A DNA stretch of 55,411 nucleotides from Bacteroidia bacterium (lineage in GTDB: Bacteria > Bacteroidota > Bacteroidia > Bacteroidales > JAPLDU01): NCBI GenBank assembly GCA_026391255.1, contig JAPLDU010000024.1, positions 1 to 55,411 on the forward strand, written 5' to 3'. A model generated the notes under the pieces. The model worked only from the letters and a program-made list of their open reading frames with translations. It did not search any database and was not told where the DNA came from. The position numbers and the translations under genes were made by a program. Of this stretch, positions 17,821 through 26,290 are shown piece after piece; position 1 is the stretch's first letter, and each line of letters begins with the position of its first letter.

Positions 17821-19094
17821 TATTCTTTTTTTGCGATGATATTATTCCCTATCTGGCATTTCAGGCATTTCTTATGGTCGCAGTACTCTTTTTTCAACTG
17901 GATCAGCGCCTGCGATTCAGCTGCGTTTATGGCCGGTATGCCAAGTTTTTGCCAATTCATTACAATTGAATTTTTTTCGGGTTTCAGATTCTCCAGCAGG
18001 TTCACAGCAAGATCCTTATGCCTGCCGGAATCATGAAATCTGCCGTAAAGAAACAAAAAAGGAGCGGCAGTATTGATGATAAGCGTATTAATCATGTCAT
18101 CACCTGTACGTTTTTTTTTCTGTGCGGAGGTTTTGTTGAAATTATAATGATCTTCCCAATAACCGGAAAGTTTCACGTTGAAAAGTTCCCTGATCTCATC
18201 GGCCGACCTGGCCTCGACCAGCTTTGAAAACAGTACCGAAGAACAATGAATCAGGCTTGCAAACTGGGCAATCCGGATGGTCGGAAAATTTGCCGGTCTG
18301 AGTCTCAGGTACTTCCAGTTATATTTAGCAAGTGGTTTAAGGCTGAACTTTTCTTTAAGAAATTCATATTCATTTTTCAGTCTGATAAAATACTCATCTC
18401 CGAACAGATTTTCATAAAAGAAGCCGGCCTGGCCGAATAGCATAGCTTCAATCTGTACCAGGTCAGTCTTATGTCTTGCAAGGTATTTCAGGGGCAGGGA
18501 TTTGGCGAGCATTTCAAAAGGCTGACCGTTAATTTTCGTGCCGAAATTCCGGCCTAATTGCTGGTAAAGAGTTTCTTCCCAACCATTGGCATTTTTTTCT
18601 AACTGGCCGGCTATGTATTCTGACTTTCTCAATAAACGCTCAATCATCAGTGAATTAAGCCAGAAACTCAGCCGGAACTGATCCGGAATGAGAATATCTT
18701 TCGCACAGGGTATCCATTGTTTTGACAATAGCAACTTGCGGTAATTCTTTTCGAGGGATTCTTTGTAATCAAGTATCAGTGTGGTGACCGGTTCCTTGTT
18801 TTCACGCAGCACAGGAACATCATCGGTTTTTACCACATGCAATATGACATTCCTGTATGCCATGTCGTTCTGGTGACCATGCTTCATCCAGTCGGACGAG
18901 TTCAGGTGTACTTCCACATTTCCTATCCATAATGTACCTTTAATTCTGATCCGTGCATTCAGGAAATCGGGGCCTGCATCGCTGTTGAATTCACCAACCG
19001 AAACGATTTCAATCTGCTCGCCGTTTGCTCCCTTTTTTATTCCTGGCGTAAACAATTGGTAACGCCAGACGAACTGAAGAAATTCTTCTGTCAT
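17820..19094 (-). CDS. DUF2851 family protein
   Basis: A 424-residue protein matching the Bacteroidota DUF2851 family as I know it: MTEEFLQFVWRYQLF at the start, then GEFNSDAGPDFLNARIRI and GNVEVHLNSSDWMKHGH (about residues 34-71), and a C-terminal cysteine pattern CDHKKCLKCQIGNN. Function is not established. The last part contains four closely spaced residues able to bind metal (Cys-His-x-x-Cys-x-x-Cys). It overlaps the RmlD-like gene by one base, so the two are likely co-expressed. The start at 19094 gives the family's usual N-terminus. Confidence 0.85.
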   Translation of the reverse strand: MTEEFLQFVWRYQLFTPGIKKGANGEQIEIVSVGEFNSDAGPDFLNARIRIKGTLWIGNVEVHLNSSDWMKHGHQNDMAYRNVILHVVKTDDVPVLRENKEPVTTLILDYKESLEKNYRKLLLSKQWIPCAKDILIPDQFRLSFWLNSLMIERLLRKSEYIAGQLEKNANGWEETLYQQLGRNFGTKINGQPFEMLAKSLPLKYLARHKTDLVQIEAMLFGQAGFFYENLFGDEYFIRLKNEYEFLKEKFSLKPLAKYNWKYLRLRPANFPTIRIAQFASLIHCSSVLFSKLVEARSADEIRELFNVKLSGYWEDHYNFNKTSAQKKKRTGDDMINTLIINTAAPFLFLYGRFHDSGRHKDLAVNLLENLKPEKNSIVMNWQKLGIPAINAAESQALIQLKKEYCDHKKCLKCQIGNNIIAKKE

Positions 19095-19289
19095 GATTTG
19101 TGGATTAAAATAGTTAAAAGTTTATAAAGTTTGTAAAGTTCATAAAGTAGTTAATCTGAAGGATATTGTCCTCTGTCACTCTGTCACTTCATCACTTTGT
19201 CACCATCTCATAAGAAAATGATAACAATCTTATGTCCTGATCTGCTGCGGCGAACTTATCCCTGATACTTGATTCTTGATACCTGATAC
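19095..19289. repeat. Low-complexity tract
   Basis: The words AAAGTTTATAAAGTTTGT (about 19118-19148), CTCTGTCACTTCATCACTTTGTCAC (about 19171-19206) and GATACTTGATTCTTGATACC (about 19263-19287) fill most of this gap. No gene is seen. Confidence 0.7.
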
Positions 19290-20117
19290 TTATTTCAAAA
19301 ATCTGTTCATCTCATTCCTGATTTCTTCTGCTTTTTGCCTGACAAATGCAGTAAAATTTTCAGAATCATCAGCATATATTATTGACCTTGAAACATTCAC
19401 AAGTAATCCAACATCTTTATTCATGCCGTTTTCCGCGACTTCGGCGAGGCTGCCGCCCTGTTCGCCAACACCCGGCACCAGAAGGAAATGATACGGAAGT
19501 ATCCTGCGGATGTCTTTGAACAATGAGGCTTGTGTGGCACCAGCCACAAACATGATGTTTCCTTCGTTTCCCCAGGCTGATGAAAGCCTGAGCACCCGTT
19601 CGAAAAGCCGTTCGCCGTTTTTTTCCTGCATGAACTGAAAATCAGCCGCACCTTTATTGGATGTCAGCGCTAATATTATCACCCATTTACCAGGCCATGA
19701 AAGAAAAGGGCTTATTGAATCTTCTCCCATGTAAGGTGAAACGGTGACAGCATCGAAATCAAACCCGGAGGATTTTTTATCGAAGAATGTACGGGCGTAC
19801 ATGTTTGCAGTATTGCCGATATCACAGCGTTTGGCATCGGCGATAAGGAACATATCCGGATAGTTAGCCCGTATATAATCAAAGGTCTTTACCAGGCTCA
19901 TCCAGCCTTTCATTCCCATGGATTCGTAAAATGCCAGGTTTGGTTTGACCGCCACTGCAAGGTCATGAACCGTATCCACGATCAGGCGGTTAAACTCAAA
20001 CACCGGGTCATCTTCCTTTAGCAGATGCGACGGTATCTTCCCGGGATCGGTATCGAGGCCGACACAGAGAAATGAACCCTTTCGCCTGATATTTCCTGCT
20101 AATTCTTCTCTGGTCAT
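19290..20117 (-). CDS. pyrF: Orotidine 5'-phosphate decarboxylase
   Basis: A 275-residue enzyme of the longer (type 2) OMP decarboxylase group, which converts OMP to UMP, the last step of de novo pyrimidine synthesis. The N-terminal [14 protein letters not shown] and the catalytic-type motif [13 protein letters not shown] are clear, and [11 protein letters not shown] is the phosphate-binding region. It lies within 4 kb of the dihydroorotate-dehydrogenase-like gene and pyrBI but on the other strand, so pyrimidine genes cluster loosely here without forming one operon. Confidence 0.95.
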   Translation of the reverse strand: MTREELAGNIRRKGSFLCVGLDTDPGKIPSHLLKEDDPVFEFNRLIVDTVHDLAVAVKPNLAFYESMGMKGWMSLVKTFDYIRANYPDMFLIADAKRCDIGNTANMYARTFFDKKSSGFDFDAVTVSPYMGEDSISPFLSWPGKWVIILALTSNKGAADFQFMQEKNGERLFERVLRLSSAWGNEGNIMFVAGATQASLFKDIRRILPYHFLLVPGVGEQGGSLAEVAENGMNKDVGLLVNVSRSIIYADDSENFTAFVRQKAEEIRNEMNRFLK

Positions 20118-20219
20118 CTCATCAAATATTCATAAATAATTAACGTATTCTATTGATTTGCAATGTACTTAAATTAATAAAATCAGTGTTTGAAAATAAG
20201 GATTTTCCAGGATTTTTGA

Positions 20220-20227
20220 TATTTTTG
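20220..20227 (+). promoter_or_regulatory. Putative -7 element for the FISUMP lipoprotein gene
   Basis: TATTTTTG matches TAnnTTTG, 30 bases before the ATG at 20257. A TTTG box exists at 20189-20192 but is 27 bases away, which is too far for the consensus, so confidence is limited. Confidence 0.4.
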
Positions 20228-20256
20228 TAAAATATTTCTTTTGATGATCAGATATA

Positions 20257-21303
20257 ATGGATATTATTATGAAACTTATTTTATCGTTTTTAAAAAAACT
20301 ACAGGAATTTATTATTTTATGCTTAATCTTATCAGGTTGCAGTAAAGACCGTTCCCAGCCATCCATTACAACAGATGCAGTTTCCATCACCACCGAGTAC
20401 TCTGCTGTATGCGGTGGCAGCCTTACTTCCCAGGGAGGCAGCCCCGTTATTTCAAGGGGAATTTGCTGGAACACTTCTGAGAACCCTACCATTACCGACT
20501 CATACAAGGCCGACAGTTCCGGTACTGAATCATTTTCAGTGGAAATTACCGGTTTGTTACCCGGTAGCCGCTATTATATCAGGGCATATGCAACAAATAA
20601 TAATGGTACGGCTTACGGAAACGAGCAAAGTTTTATGACAACAAACGGAATTACTGACTTTGACGGCAATCAGTACGGAACTGCCCAGATTGGTGAACAG
20701 ACATGGATGACGGAAAATCTGAAAACAACACACTACTCTGATGGCAAGGCATTGGTGAACGGAACAGGTGCAGGTGTCATAAGTTACCAGGATACAGCAA
20801 GGTACTGGTTTGTCTATAATGATGATCCTGCCAATAAAAACATCTACGGTTTGCTTTATACCTGGAGGACAGCAACAAACGCCACTGCCGGAAGCAGCCA
20901 CAACCCCAGTGGTATCCCTGGAGTGTGCCCATCAGGCTGGCATCTTCCTTCGGATGATGAATGGATGCAACTGGAAATTTTTCTTGGCATGAACTCATCT
21001 GATGCTGCTGGTTTTGGTTACCGTGGTCTGCAAACCGGGGGAAAAATGAAAGAAACAGGTACCGGTCACTGGAACTCACCGAATACCGGTGCAAATAACA
21101 GCAGTGAATTTTCTGCCCTACCCGGGGGGCAGCGTACCGATAATGCCTTCAGCAACCTCAACAGTTTTGGTTACTGGTGGACAGCCACTCCTTACGATAC
21201 CATCACTTCTTATTACCGCGCCCTTCGTTTTGACGGAGCACAATCAGGCCGTAACTATTATTACAGCTATTATGCCAAATCAGTCCGGTGTGTGATGAAC
21301 TGA
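20257..21303 (+). CDS. FISUMP-domain lipoprotein
   Basis: A 348-residue predicted lipoprotein. The N-terminus has a hydrophobic stretch with lipobox LILSGC, so Cys near residue 28 would be lipidated. Residues about 35-130 look like a fibronectin-like or IPT-like beta domain (SVTTEYSAVCGGSLTSQGG-type text is typical of Bacteroidota surface proteins). Residues about 135-348 match the Fibrobacter succinogenes major paralogous domain: YGTAQIGEQTWMTENLKT, CPSGWHLPSDDEWMQLE, GYWWTATPYD and a final AKSVRCVMN. Surface display is likely; the function of the domain is unknown. A second ATG (20269) would give a shorter signal sequence. Confidence 0.9.
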   Translation: MDIIMKLILSFLKKLQEFIILCLILSGCSKDRSQPSITTDAVSITTEYSAVCGGSLTSQGGSPVISRGICWNTSENPTITDSYKADSSGTESFSVEITGLLPGSRYYIRAYATNNNGTAYGNEQSFMTTNGITDFDGNQYGTAQIGEQTWMTENLKTTHYSDGKALVNGTGAGVISYQDTARYWFVYNDDPANKNIYGLLYTWRTATNATAGSSHNPSGIPGVCPSGWHLPSDDEWMQLEIFLGMNSSDAAGFGYRGLQTGGKMKETGTGHWNSPNTGANNSSEFSALPGGQRTDNAFSNLNSFGYWWTATPYDTITSYYRALRFDGAQSGRNYYYSYYAKSVRCVMN

Positions 21304-21410
21304 TTTGAGTTACGAATTACGAATTACAAGTTACGAATTACAAGTTACGAGTTATGAGTTATAAGTTATAAGTTACGAATATAAATCATTAATAATTAAT
21401 ATATTAAAAT
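21304..21410. repeat. GAATTACAAGTTACG word tract
   Basis: About ten copies of a 7-8 bp word of the type GAATTAC / AAGTTACG / GAGTTATG begin at the FISUMP stop codon and run to about 21380, followed by AT-rich DNA. It lies immediately left of a MITE-like element. Confidence 0.75.
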
Positions 21411-21420
21411 TAAATTATTG

Positions 21421-21592
21421 ATTATCCCCTTCGGTCAAGTTGATCGTCTAAAGTAAAAATATTTGCAACCGAAGATATTTTATCCTCCCAAACCCTCCTA
21501 AAACAGGAAGGTTTAAGGAACATGAAATTCAGCCTCCCCTGTTTTACCTTAGGTTTGGTGGGGTCTGACTTGCTTAAAGTGGATAAGCAGTA
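21421..21592 (+). mobile_element. MITE-like element family C, copy 1, with flanking direct repeats
   Basis: A non-coding element of about 172 bp. The ends form an imperfect inverted repeat (ATTATCCCCTTCGGTCAAGT versus, on the right, ACTTGCTTAAAGTGGATAAG). It contains the hairpin AAACCCTCC-TAAAACA-GGAAGGTTT. The 10 bp TAAATTATTG is present directly on both sides (21411-21420 and 21593-21602), as a target-site duplication would be. A second copy with its own different flanking direct repeat is at 39154-39339. No transposase is encoded, so it would need one supplied elsewhere. Confidence 0.82.
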
Positions 21593-21608
21593 TAAATTAT
21601 TGATTATC

Positions 21609-21740
21609 ACATAAACCTATTATCACATTATCACATTAAATTAACACATTATCACATTATCACATTTTCAAATTTTCAAATTTTCAAATTTTCAAATTCG
21701 ATTGTTCGTATGTTCGCAATAGTTTTACAACATATCTGAT
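21609..21740. repeat. ATCACATT and TTTTCAAA tandem words
   Basis: Nine-base words ATCACATTATC (about 21615-21665) are followed by TTTTCAAATTTTCAAATT units (21665-21698) and a TTCGATTGTTCGTATGTTCG unit. These are low-complexity and non-coding, in the gap before the dihydroorotate-dehydrogenase-like gene. Confidence 0.75.
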
Positions 21741-21795
21741 TTCTCAAACTATTCCTAACATTGCCAGTTCGTTTTAACCCGAAAATATAAAGTTT

Positions 21796-22809
21796 ATGGC
21801 AGATCTGAAAGTAAAATATCTGGGTATTGAATTAAAGAATCCTATCATTGTCGGAGCATGTAATATCGTAGAAGATATCAATAACATCAGGAAGGTTGAA
21901 GAAGCAGGCGCGGCGGCTATTGTGTACCGTTCTTTGTTTGAAGAACAGATTCAGTTGGAGAACTACGAGCTGCATCGGGAACTGGAAGCATACAATGAAC
22001 GAAATGCTGAAATGATCCGGCTTTTTCCGGACATTAAACATGCCGGACCGGAAGAATTCCTTGTAAAACTTAGGAAAGCAAAGCAATCCGTTAGTATTCC
22101 TGTCATTGCCAGCCTCAACGCAGTATATAAAGAAACATGGCTTGAATATGCCAAAGCCATTGAAGAGACCGGAGTTGACGCCATTGAACTGAATTTCTAT
22201 GCCATTCCGGGAAATTTTGATGTTGATGGGAAAGACATTGTTGCAAGCCAACTTGAGATTGTCCGGGAAATAAAAGCCGAACTGAAAATCCCGGTCAGCG
22301 TGAAATTAAGCCCCTTCTATACCAGTCCGCTGAATTTTATTTCGAAGATGTCCAAGGCCGGAGCACAGGGAGTTGTTTTGTTCAACCGCTTGTTCCAGCC
22401 TGATATTGAAATAAACAAAGAGGAGCATTTCCAGCCAATGCACCTGAGCAACCGTGAAGACAGCCGCCTCGCATTACGTTTTGCCGGCCTGCTGTATGGG
22501 AATATTGAGGCAGGTATCTGCAGCAACACAGGTATCTGGGAAGGTGAGGATATCATAAGAATGATTCTTGCCGGCGCTGATTGTGTCCAGGTTGTGAGCA
22601 CCCTTTACAAACATAAGATCGGACACATCAGTAAAATGTTGTCAGATATTAATACCTGGATGGAAAGCAAAAACTACCATTGCATCAATGATTTCAAAGC
22701 AAAATTAGCCAGGAAGAATATTAAAGACCCATTTATCTACAAGCGTGCCCAGTACATCGATATGATCATGAAATCTGACATCTTACTCAAGCAGTATTCG
22801 CTGATCTGA
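21796..22809 (+). CDS. Dihydroorotate dehydrogenase-like protein
   Basis: A 337-residue FMN-binding TIM-barrel protein of the dihydroorotate dehydrogenase-like group. The N-terminal DLKVKYLGIELKNPIIVG is diagnostic, PVIASLNAV and IELNFYAIP line the active-site side, VSVKLSPFYT carries the FMN-contacting Lys, and GADCVQVVSTLYKHK is the phosphate-binding end. It is annotated in many Bacteroidota separately from the genuine PyrD, and the role may differ (for example in pyrimidine catabolism or another enoate reduction). No PyrK-like iron-sulfur partner is adjacent. Proximity to pyrF and pyrBI suggests a pyrimidine link but does not prove it. Confidence 0.87.
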   Translation: MADLKVKYLGIELKNPIIVGACNIVEDINNIRKVEEAGAAAIVYRSLFEEQIQLENYELHRELEAYNERNAEMIRLFPDIKHAGPEEFLVKLRKAKQSVSIPVIASLNAVYKETWLEYAKAIEETGVDAIELNFYAIPGNFDVDGKDIVASQLEIVREIKAELKIPVSVKLSPFYTSPLNFISKMSKAGAQGVVLFNRLFQPDIEINKEEHFQPMHLSNREDSRLALRFAGLLYGNIEAGICSNTGIWEGEDIIRMILAGADCVQVVSTLYKHKIGHISKMLSDINTWMESKNYHCINDFKAKLARKNIKDPFIYKRAQYIDMIMKSDILLKQYSLI

Positions 22810-23000
22810 GAAATAAAGGGGTATCAAGTATCAGGATAAGTGAACAACCGAACATTCGAATAATCGAGAATGATTAATATTTCCATCATTGCACACATGA
22901 CTTGTGACTTGTGACTTTGTTACTCGTCACGCATGCCATGCGTGACTACTCATCATTCATAATTCATCACTTCTGTTAATATTTTCTCAAAAAAACAAAG
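22810..23000. repeat. Low-complexity tract before pyrB
   Basis: The gap contains GGGTATCAAGTATCAGGATAAG, GAACAACCGAACATTCGAATAATCG and ACTTGTGACTTGTGACTTTG words and a short ACGCATGCCATGCGTGAC palindrome at about 22927-22944. There is no gene. Confidence 0.7.
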
Positions 23001-23021
23001 CTTCATTAATGCTGAATGGTT

Positions 23022-23029
23022 TATCTTTG
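23022..23029 (+). promoter_or_regulatory. Putative -7 element for pyrBI
   Basis: TATCTTTG matches TAnnTTTG and lies 15 bases before the pyrB ATG, which would give a very short leader and leaves no room for a leader-peptide or UTP-sensing attenuator between promoter and gene. No clean -33 TTTG is present at the right distance. Confidence 0.5.
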
Positions 23030-23044
23030 TAAGAAATTCTTCAT

Positions 23045-23953
23045 ATGAAAAATAAAAGTTTAGTCTCCATCAATGACTTTACCAAAGAAAACCACCTCCG
23101 CATCATAGAACTGGCGGCAGAATTTGAAAAGAAACCGGTACAGGATCTTTTAAGCGGAAAGGTGATAGCTACCCTGTTCTTTGAACCATCCACGCGTACA
23201 CGTTTAAGTTTCGAAAGCGCCGTGAACAAACTCGGTGGAAGGATTATTGGCTTTACGGATGCATCCTCATCCAGTGTTTCAAAAGGGGAATCACTGAAAG
23301 ATACCATCAAAACTGTGATGAACTACAGTGACCTGATAATAATGAGACATCCCATTGAAGGCAGCGCCCGCTATGCAAGCGAAGTATCCAATGTACCCAT
23401 TATCAATGCAGGCGACGGGGCCAACCAGCATCCTACCCAGACACTGCTTGACCTCTATTCCATATACAAAACACAGGGAACACTCGACGGTCTCAGCATT
23501 TTCCTGGTAGGCGACCTTAAATACGGCCGTACCGTTCACTCATTGCTGATGGCCATGTCGCAGTTCAATACTACGTTTCACTTTGTTTCGCCTGTTGAAC
23601 TGAAAATCCCCGATGAATATAAGATTCACCTCGATTCTCTCGGCCTGAAGTACTTCGAACACACCGACTTCACTGCCAATATCCACGAAGCAGATATCGT
23701 TTACATGACCAGGGTACAGAGAGAAAGGTTTTCTGATCCTATCGAATATGAAAAAGTTAAAAATACTTATGTACTTCGGAATTATATGCTCAGCGAAACC
23801 AAACCCGGAATGAAAATCCTGCATCCCCTGCCCCGGGTAAATGAGATCAACGATGACGTGGATGAAAATACCAAAGCCTATTATTTCACCCAGGCGCTGA
23901 ATGGAGTTTTCACACGCCAGGCCATCATCACTTCCATTTTAGGAATAAAATAA
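23045..23953 (+). CDS. pyrB: Aspartate carbamoyltransferase catalytic subunit
   Basis: A 302-residue catalytic chain that joins carbamoyl phosphate and aspartate, the committed step of pyrimidine synthesis. The carbamoyl phosphate signature is [13 protein letters not shown] (around residues 52-64), [15 protein letters not shown] holds the conserved His-Pro-Thr-Gln, and [13 protein letters not shown] is the aspartate side. The length is the usual ~305. It is followed after three bases by pyrI, so it forms the regulated class B enzyme as in enteric bacteria. Confidence 0.97.
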   Translation: MKNKSLVSINDFTKENHLRIIELAAEFEKKPVQDLLSGKVIATLFFEPSTRTRLSFESAVNKLGGRIIGFTDASSSSVSKGESLKDTIKTVMNYSDLIIMRHPIEGSARYASEVSNVPIINAGDGANQHPTQTLLDLYSIYKTQGTLDGLSIFLVGDLKYGRTVHSLLMAMSQFNTTFHFVSPVELKIPDEYKIHLDSLGLKYFEHTDFTANIHEADIVYMTRVQRERFSDPIEYEKVKNTYVLRNYMLSETKPGMKILHPLPRVNEINDDVDENTKAYYFTQALNGVFTRQAIITSILGIK

Positions 23954-23956
23954 TAA

Positions 23957-24424
23957 ATGAAAATCATGAAAGACATACGCGAATTGAAAGTCAGCGCTCT
24001 CCGTAACGGAACAGTCATTGATCATATACCTGCCAAATGCCTGTTCAAAGTCATCAGTATTCTGGGCCTCGACAAGATTGACAATCACCTTACATTTGGT
24101 ACTAACCTCGAAAGCAAAAAGTTAGGCACAAAAGCCATCATAAAAATTTCGGATAAATTTTTCCAGGATGACGAAATCAATAAAATTGCCCTGGTAGCTC
24201 CTGATGCCAAACTGAATATCATCAAAGAGTTTGAGGTGGTTGAGAAAAAAGTGGTTGTAGTACCGGATTATATTACAGGAATCGCTAAATGTTTCAATCC
24301 CAAGTGCATAACCAATGCTGAAAAAGTTACCACCAAATTTACAGTCATCTCAAAGAAAAACGTCACACTGAAGTGTCACTACTGTGAGAAAATCACTGAC
24401 CAGGAACACATGGAAATCATCTGA
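23957..24424 (+). CDS. pyrI: Aspartate carbamoyltransferase regulatory subunit
   Basis: A 155-residue regulatory chain. The N-terminal allosteric domain (VSALRNGTVIDHIPAKCLFKV, about 11-31) binds nucleotides, and the C-terminal zinc domain has the four-cysteine pattern CFNPKC ... CHYC (about residues 112-142) that contacts PyrB. It would bring CTP/ATP control of the enzyme. It is co-transcribed with pyrB, with a three-base gap. A start at residue 4 (MKDIREL) is equally possible. Confidence 0.96.
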   Translation: MKIMKDIRELKVSALRNGTVIDHIPAKCLFKVISILGLDKIDNHLTFGTNLESKKLGTKAIIKISDKFFQDDEINKIALVAPDAKLNIIKEFEVVEKKVVVVPDYITGIAKCFNPKCITNAEKVTTKFTVISKKNVTLKCHYCEKITDQEHMEII

Positions 24425-24459
24425 AACAAAAGCCACAGAAACCTGCCTGATTATTTAGA

Positions 24460-24670
24460 GTCTGTCCATAATATCCAATATTTTGATTGACGAATATCGA
24501 TTACTCACAAACATTTTTTATTTTTTAAGGTGTTCGTGAAATCGCTTCGCTAAGTTAACGATTTAAGATTTTTGATGTTATCATTAAATCAGATGATTAC
24601 AAATACTTCATTAATCATAAATCGTTGATCCTTGTTCTTAAATCAAAAAAGAATGACTTTTAAGACAAAC
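24460..24670 (+). repeat. Dispersed repeat family A, copy 2
   Basis: It starts GTCTGTCCATAATATCC and ends CTTTTAAGACAAAC. Along most of its length it is nearly identical to the copy at 1300-1508, including AACGAATATCGATTACTCAC-like text, the core GTGAAATCGCTTCGCTAAG and TATCATTAAATCAGATGA. It lies between pyrI and the convergent small hypothetical gene, so it may contribute to transcript ends there. Confidence 0.88.
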
Positions 24671-24696
24671 ATTATTTAATCGGATATTTCTCTTAT

Positions 24697-25020
24697 TTAA
24701 AAATCTTCATGGCTCTGCTCACCATAGGTTTCCTCGTATTTTTCAAAACTTTCCGTTTCTTCCTGTTCTTCCTTCACTTCATCCATATTAGTTTCAATTT
24801 CCTCCTCTATCTTTTCGATCTTTTTATCCTTCTTCATAGGAACCTTAACAAGGTAAGTAGTATCAATAGTTTCAACGATTATCGCATTAAAGAATTTTTC
24901 AGGTGCAAGGTCGACCCTGATGATTCGTTCCGACCATCCCAGCGGATATTGCTTCTGAATAGCTTCCAGCAATTCAGCACTGGCATTGCCAAGACTTACT
25001 ATTACTCTTTTTTTTGCCAT
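24697..25020 (-). CDS. Small hypothetical protein with acidic tail
   Basis: A 107-residue protein. Residues 1-65 (MAKKRVIVSLGNASAELLEAI ... TTYLVKVPMK, split here) look like a small folded domain, and residues 66-107 are highly acidic (runs of Glu and Asp, probably disordered). It resembles short conserved hypotheticals I have seen in Bacteroidota, but I cannot name a function. The ATG at 25020 is clear. It is a single gene, convergent with pyrI across a family A repeat. Confidence 0.72.
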   Translation of the reverse strand: MAKKRVIVSLGNASAELLEAIQKQYPLGWSERIIRVDLAPEKFFNAIIVETIDTTYLVKVPMKKDKKIEKIEEEIETNMDEVKEEQEETESFEKYEETYGEQSHEDF

Positions 25021-25324
25021 AAAAAATCTATATCATCCTGCTATTAATCCGAATATTCCAATTTATGACTGAACATGTTAACTGATTATGATTTATTGGT
25101 ATTATTATCCATTTTCAGCAAATATTCAACAAATTTTCATAAAAACAATTATTTTAAAAATTTATTTCAAAACTGTCTATATTTTTTGGTTTTATGAATC
25201 GGGCAGATATTAAAATCCTGCCTGAATTCATACTTTGGTTTAATGAAAAATCAGTATTGACAAGATGTCTCTATGATTTCATGAACTTTGTTTATTTTGG
25301 ATTAGTTTTGCATTTAACCAGATA
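25021..25324. other. AT-rich intergenic region between divergent genes
   Basis: About 300 bases of AT-rich, non-repetitive sequence hold no gene that I recognise. It is one of the few gaps free of short tandem words. The only motif seen is the -7-like element at 25303-25310. Confidence 0.6.
25303..25310 (+). promoter_or_regulatory. Putative -7 element for the PLP dehydratase gene
   Basis: TAGTTTTG matches TAnnTTTG, 14 bases before the ATG at 25325. TTTG boxes occur at 25287-25290 and nearby but not at the standard spacing. Confidence 0.42.
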
Positions 25325-26290
25325 ATGAAATCAACAATGACAATTGACATCATTCCGACAATTGCAGACATTTTTGAAGCACATGCCAGGATAAAGCCTT
25401 ATATTCACCGGACTCCGGTATTATGTTCATCTTCCATAAACTCATTTTCCGGATGCAGCATATTTTTCAAATGTGAAAATTTTCAGAAAGTTGGTGCCTT
25501 TAAATTCCGTGGCGCCTGTAACTCGGTACTTTCACTCAGTGAAGATGAAGCAAAATTTGGAGTAGCTACCCATTCCTCAGGAAATCACGCGGCGGCTCTT
25601 GCTTTGGCCGCACGAATCAGGGGATTGAAAGCTTATATTGTGATGCCTGAAAACTCGTCGGAAATAAAAAAACTTGCGGTCAAATCGTACGGTGCAATCA
25701 TTACCTATTGTGAACCAACTCTGGAAGCCAGGGAAAGCACGCTGAAAAAAGTAGTTTCAGAAACCGGTGCAAGCTTCATACATCCATATAACTATTCCGG
25801 GACCATTTGCGGCCAGGCAACTGCTGCAGTGGAGCTGATACAGGAGGTACCCGGACTTGACATCATCATGGCGCCGGTCGGCGGTGGCGGTCTTCTCAGC
25901 GGTACGGCCATTGCTGCCAAAGCTTTGCAGCCAGGTATCAGAATCATTGCCGCCGAACCTGAAAATGCAGATGATGCGTACAGGTCGTTCCTGTCCGGCA
26001 AGCTGATGCCTTCCATTAACCCGCAAACCATAGCCGACGGATTGCTCACTTCTCTGGGCACGCTGACTTTCCGCATTATTCTGGATTATGTTGATGAAAT
26101 CGTCACTGTCAGCGAAACATCAATAATCAATGCCATGAGGATGATATGGGAAAGAATGAAAATCATCATTGAACCCTCATCTGCCGTTCCATTGGCTGCA
26201 ATCCTCAGTCATAAACTAGAACCTGCAGGAAAAAAGATTGGGATCATTATTTCAGGAGGGAATGTTGACCTGGGCAATCTTCCTTTCTGA
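25325..26290 (+). CDS. PLP-dependent threonine/serine dehydratase or serine racemase
   Basis: A 321-residue fold-type II PLP enzyme of the threonine dehydratase / serine racemase family. The PLP lysine lies in FKFRGACNSV (the SxKxRGA-type motif), the asparagine loop is SSGNHAAALALAAR, and the phosphate-binding glycine loop is GGGGLLSG. No C-terminal ACT regulatory domain is present, so it is the catabolic or racemase type rather than biosynthetic IlvA. It would deaminate L-threonine/L-serine or racemise serine in the cytosol; sequence alone does not decide. Its stop codon abuts that of the convergent EEP-family gene with no spacer. Confidence 0.92.
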   Translation: MKSTMTIDIIPTIADIFEAHARIKPYIHRTPVLCSSSINSFSGCSIFFKCENFQKVGAFKFRGACNSVLSLSEDEAKFGVATHSSGNHAAALALAARIRGLKAYIVMPENSSEIKKLAVKSYGAIITYCEPTLEARESTLKKVVSETGASFIHPYNYSGTICGQATAAVELIQEVPGLDIIMAPVGGGGLLSGTAIAAKALQPGIRIIAAEPENADDAYRSFLSGKLMPSINPQTIADGLLTSLGTLTFRIILDYVDEIVTVSETSIINAMRMIWERMKIIIEPSSAVPLAAILSHKLEPAGKKIGIIISGGNVDLGNLPF

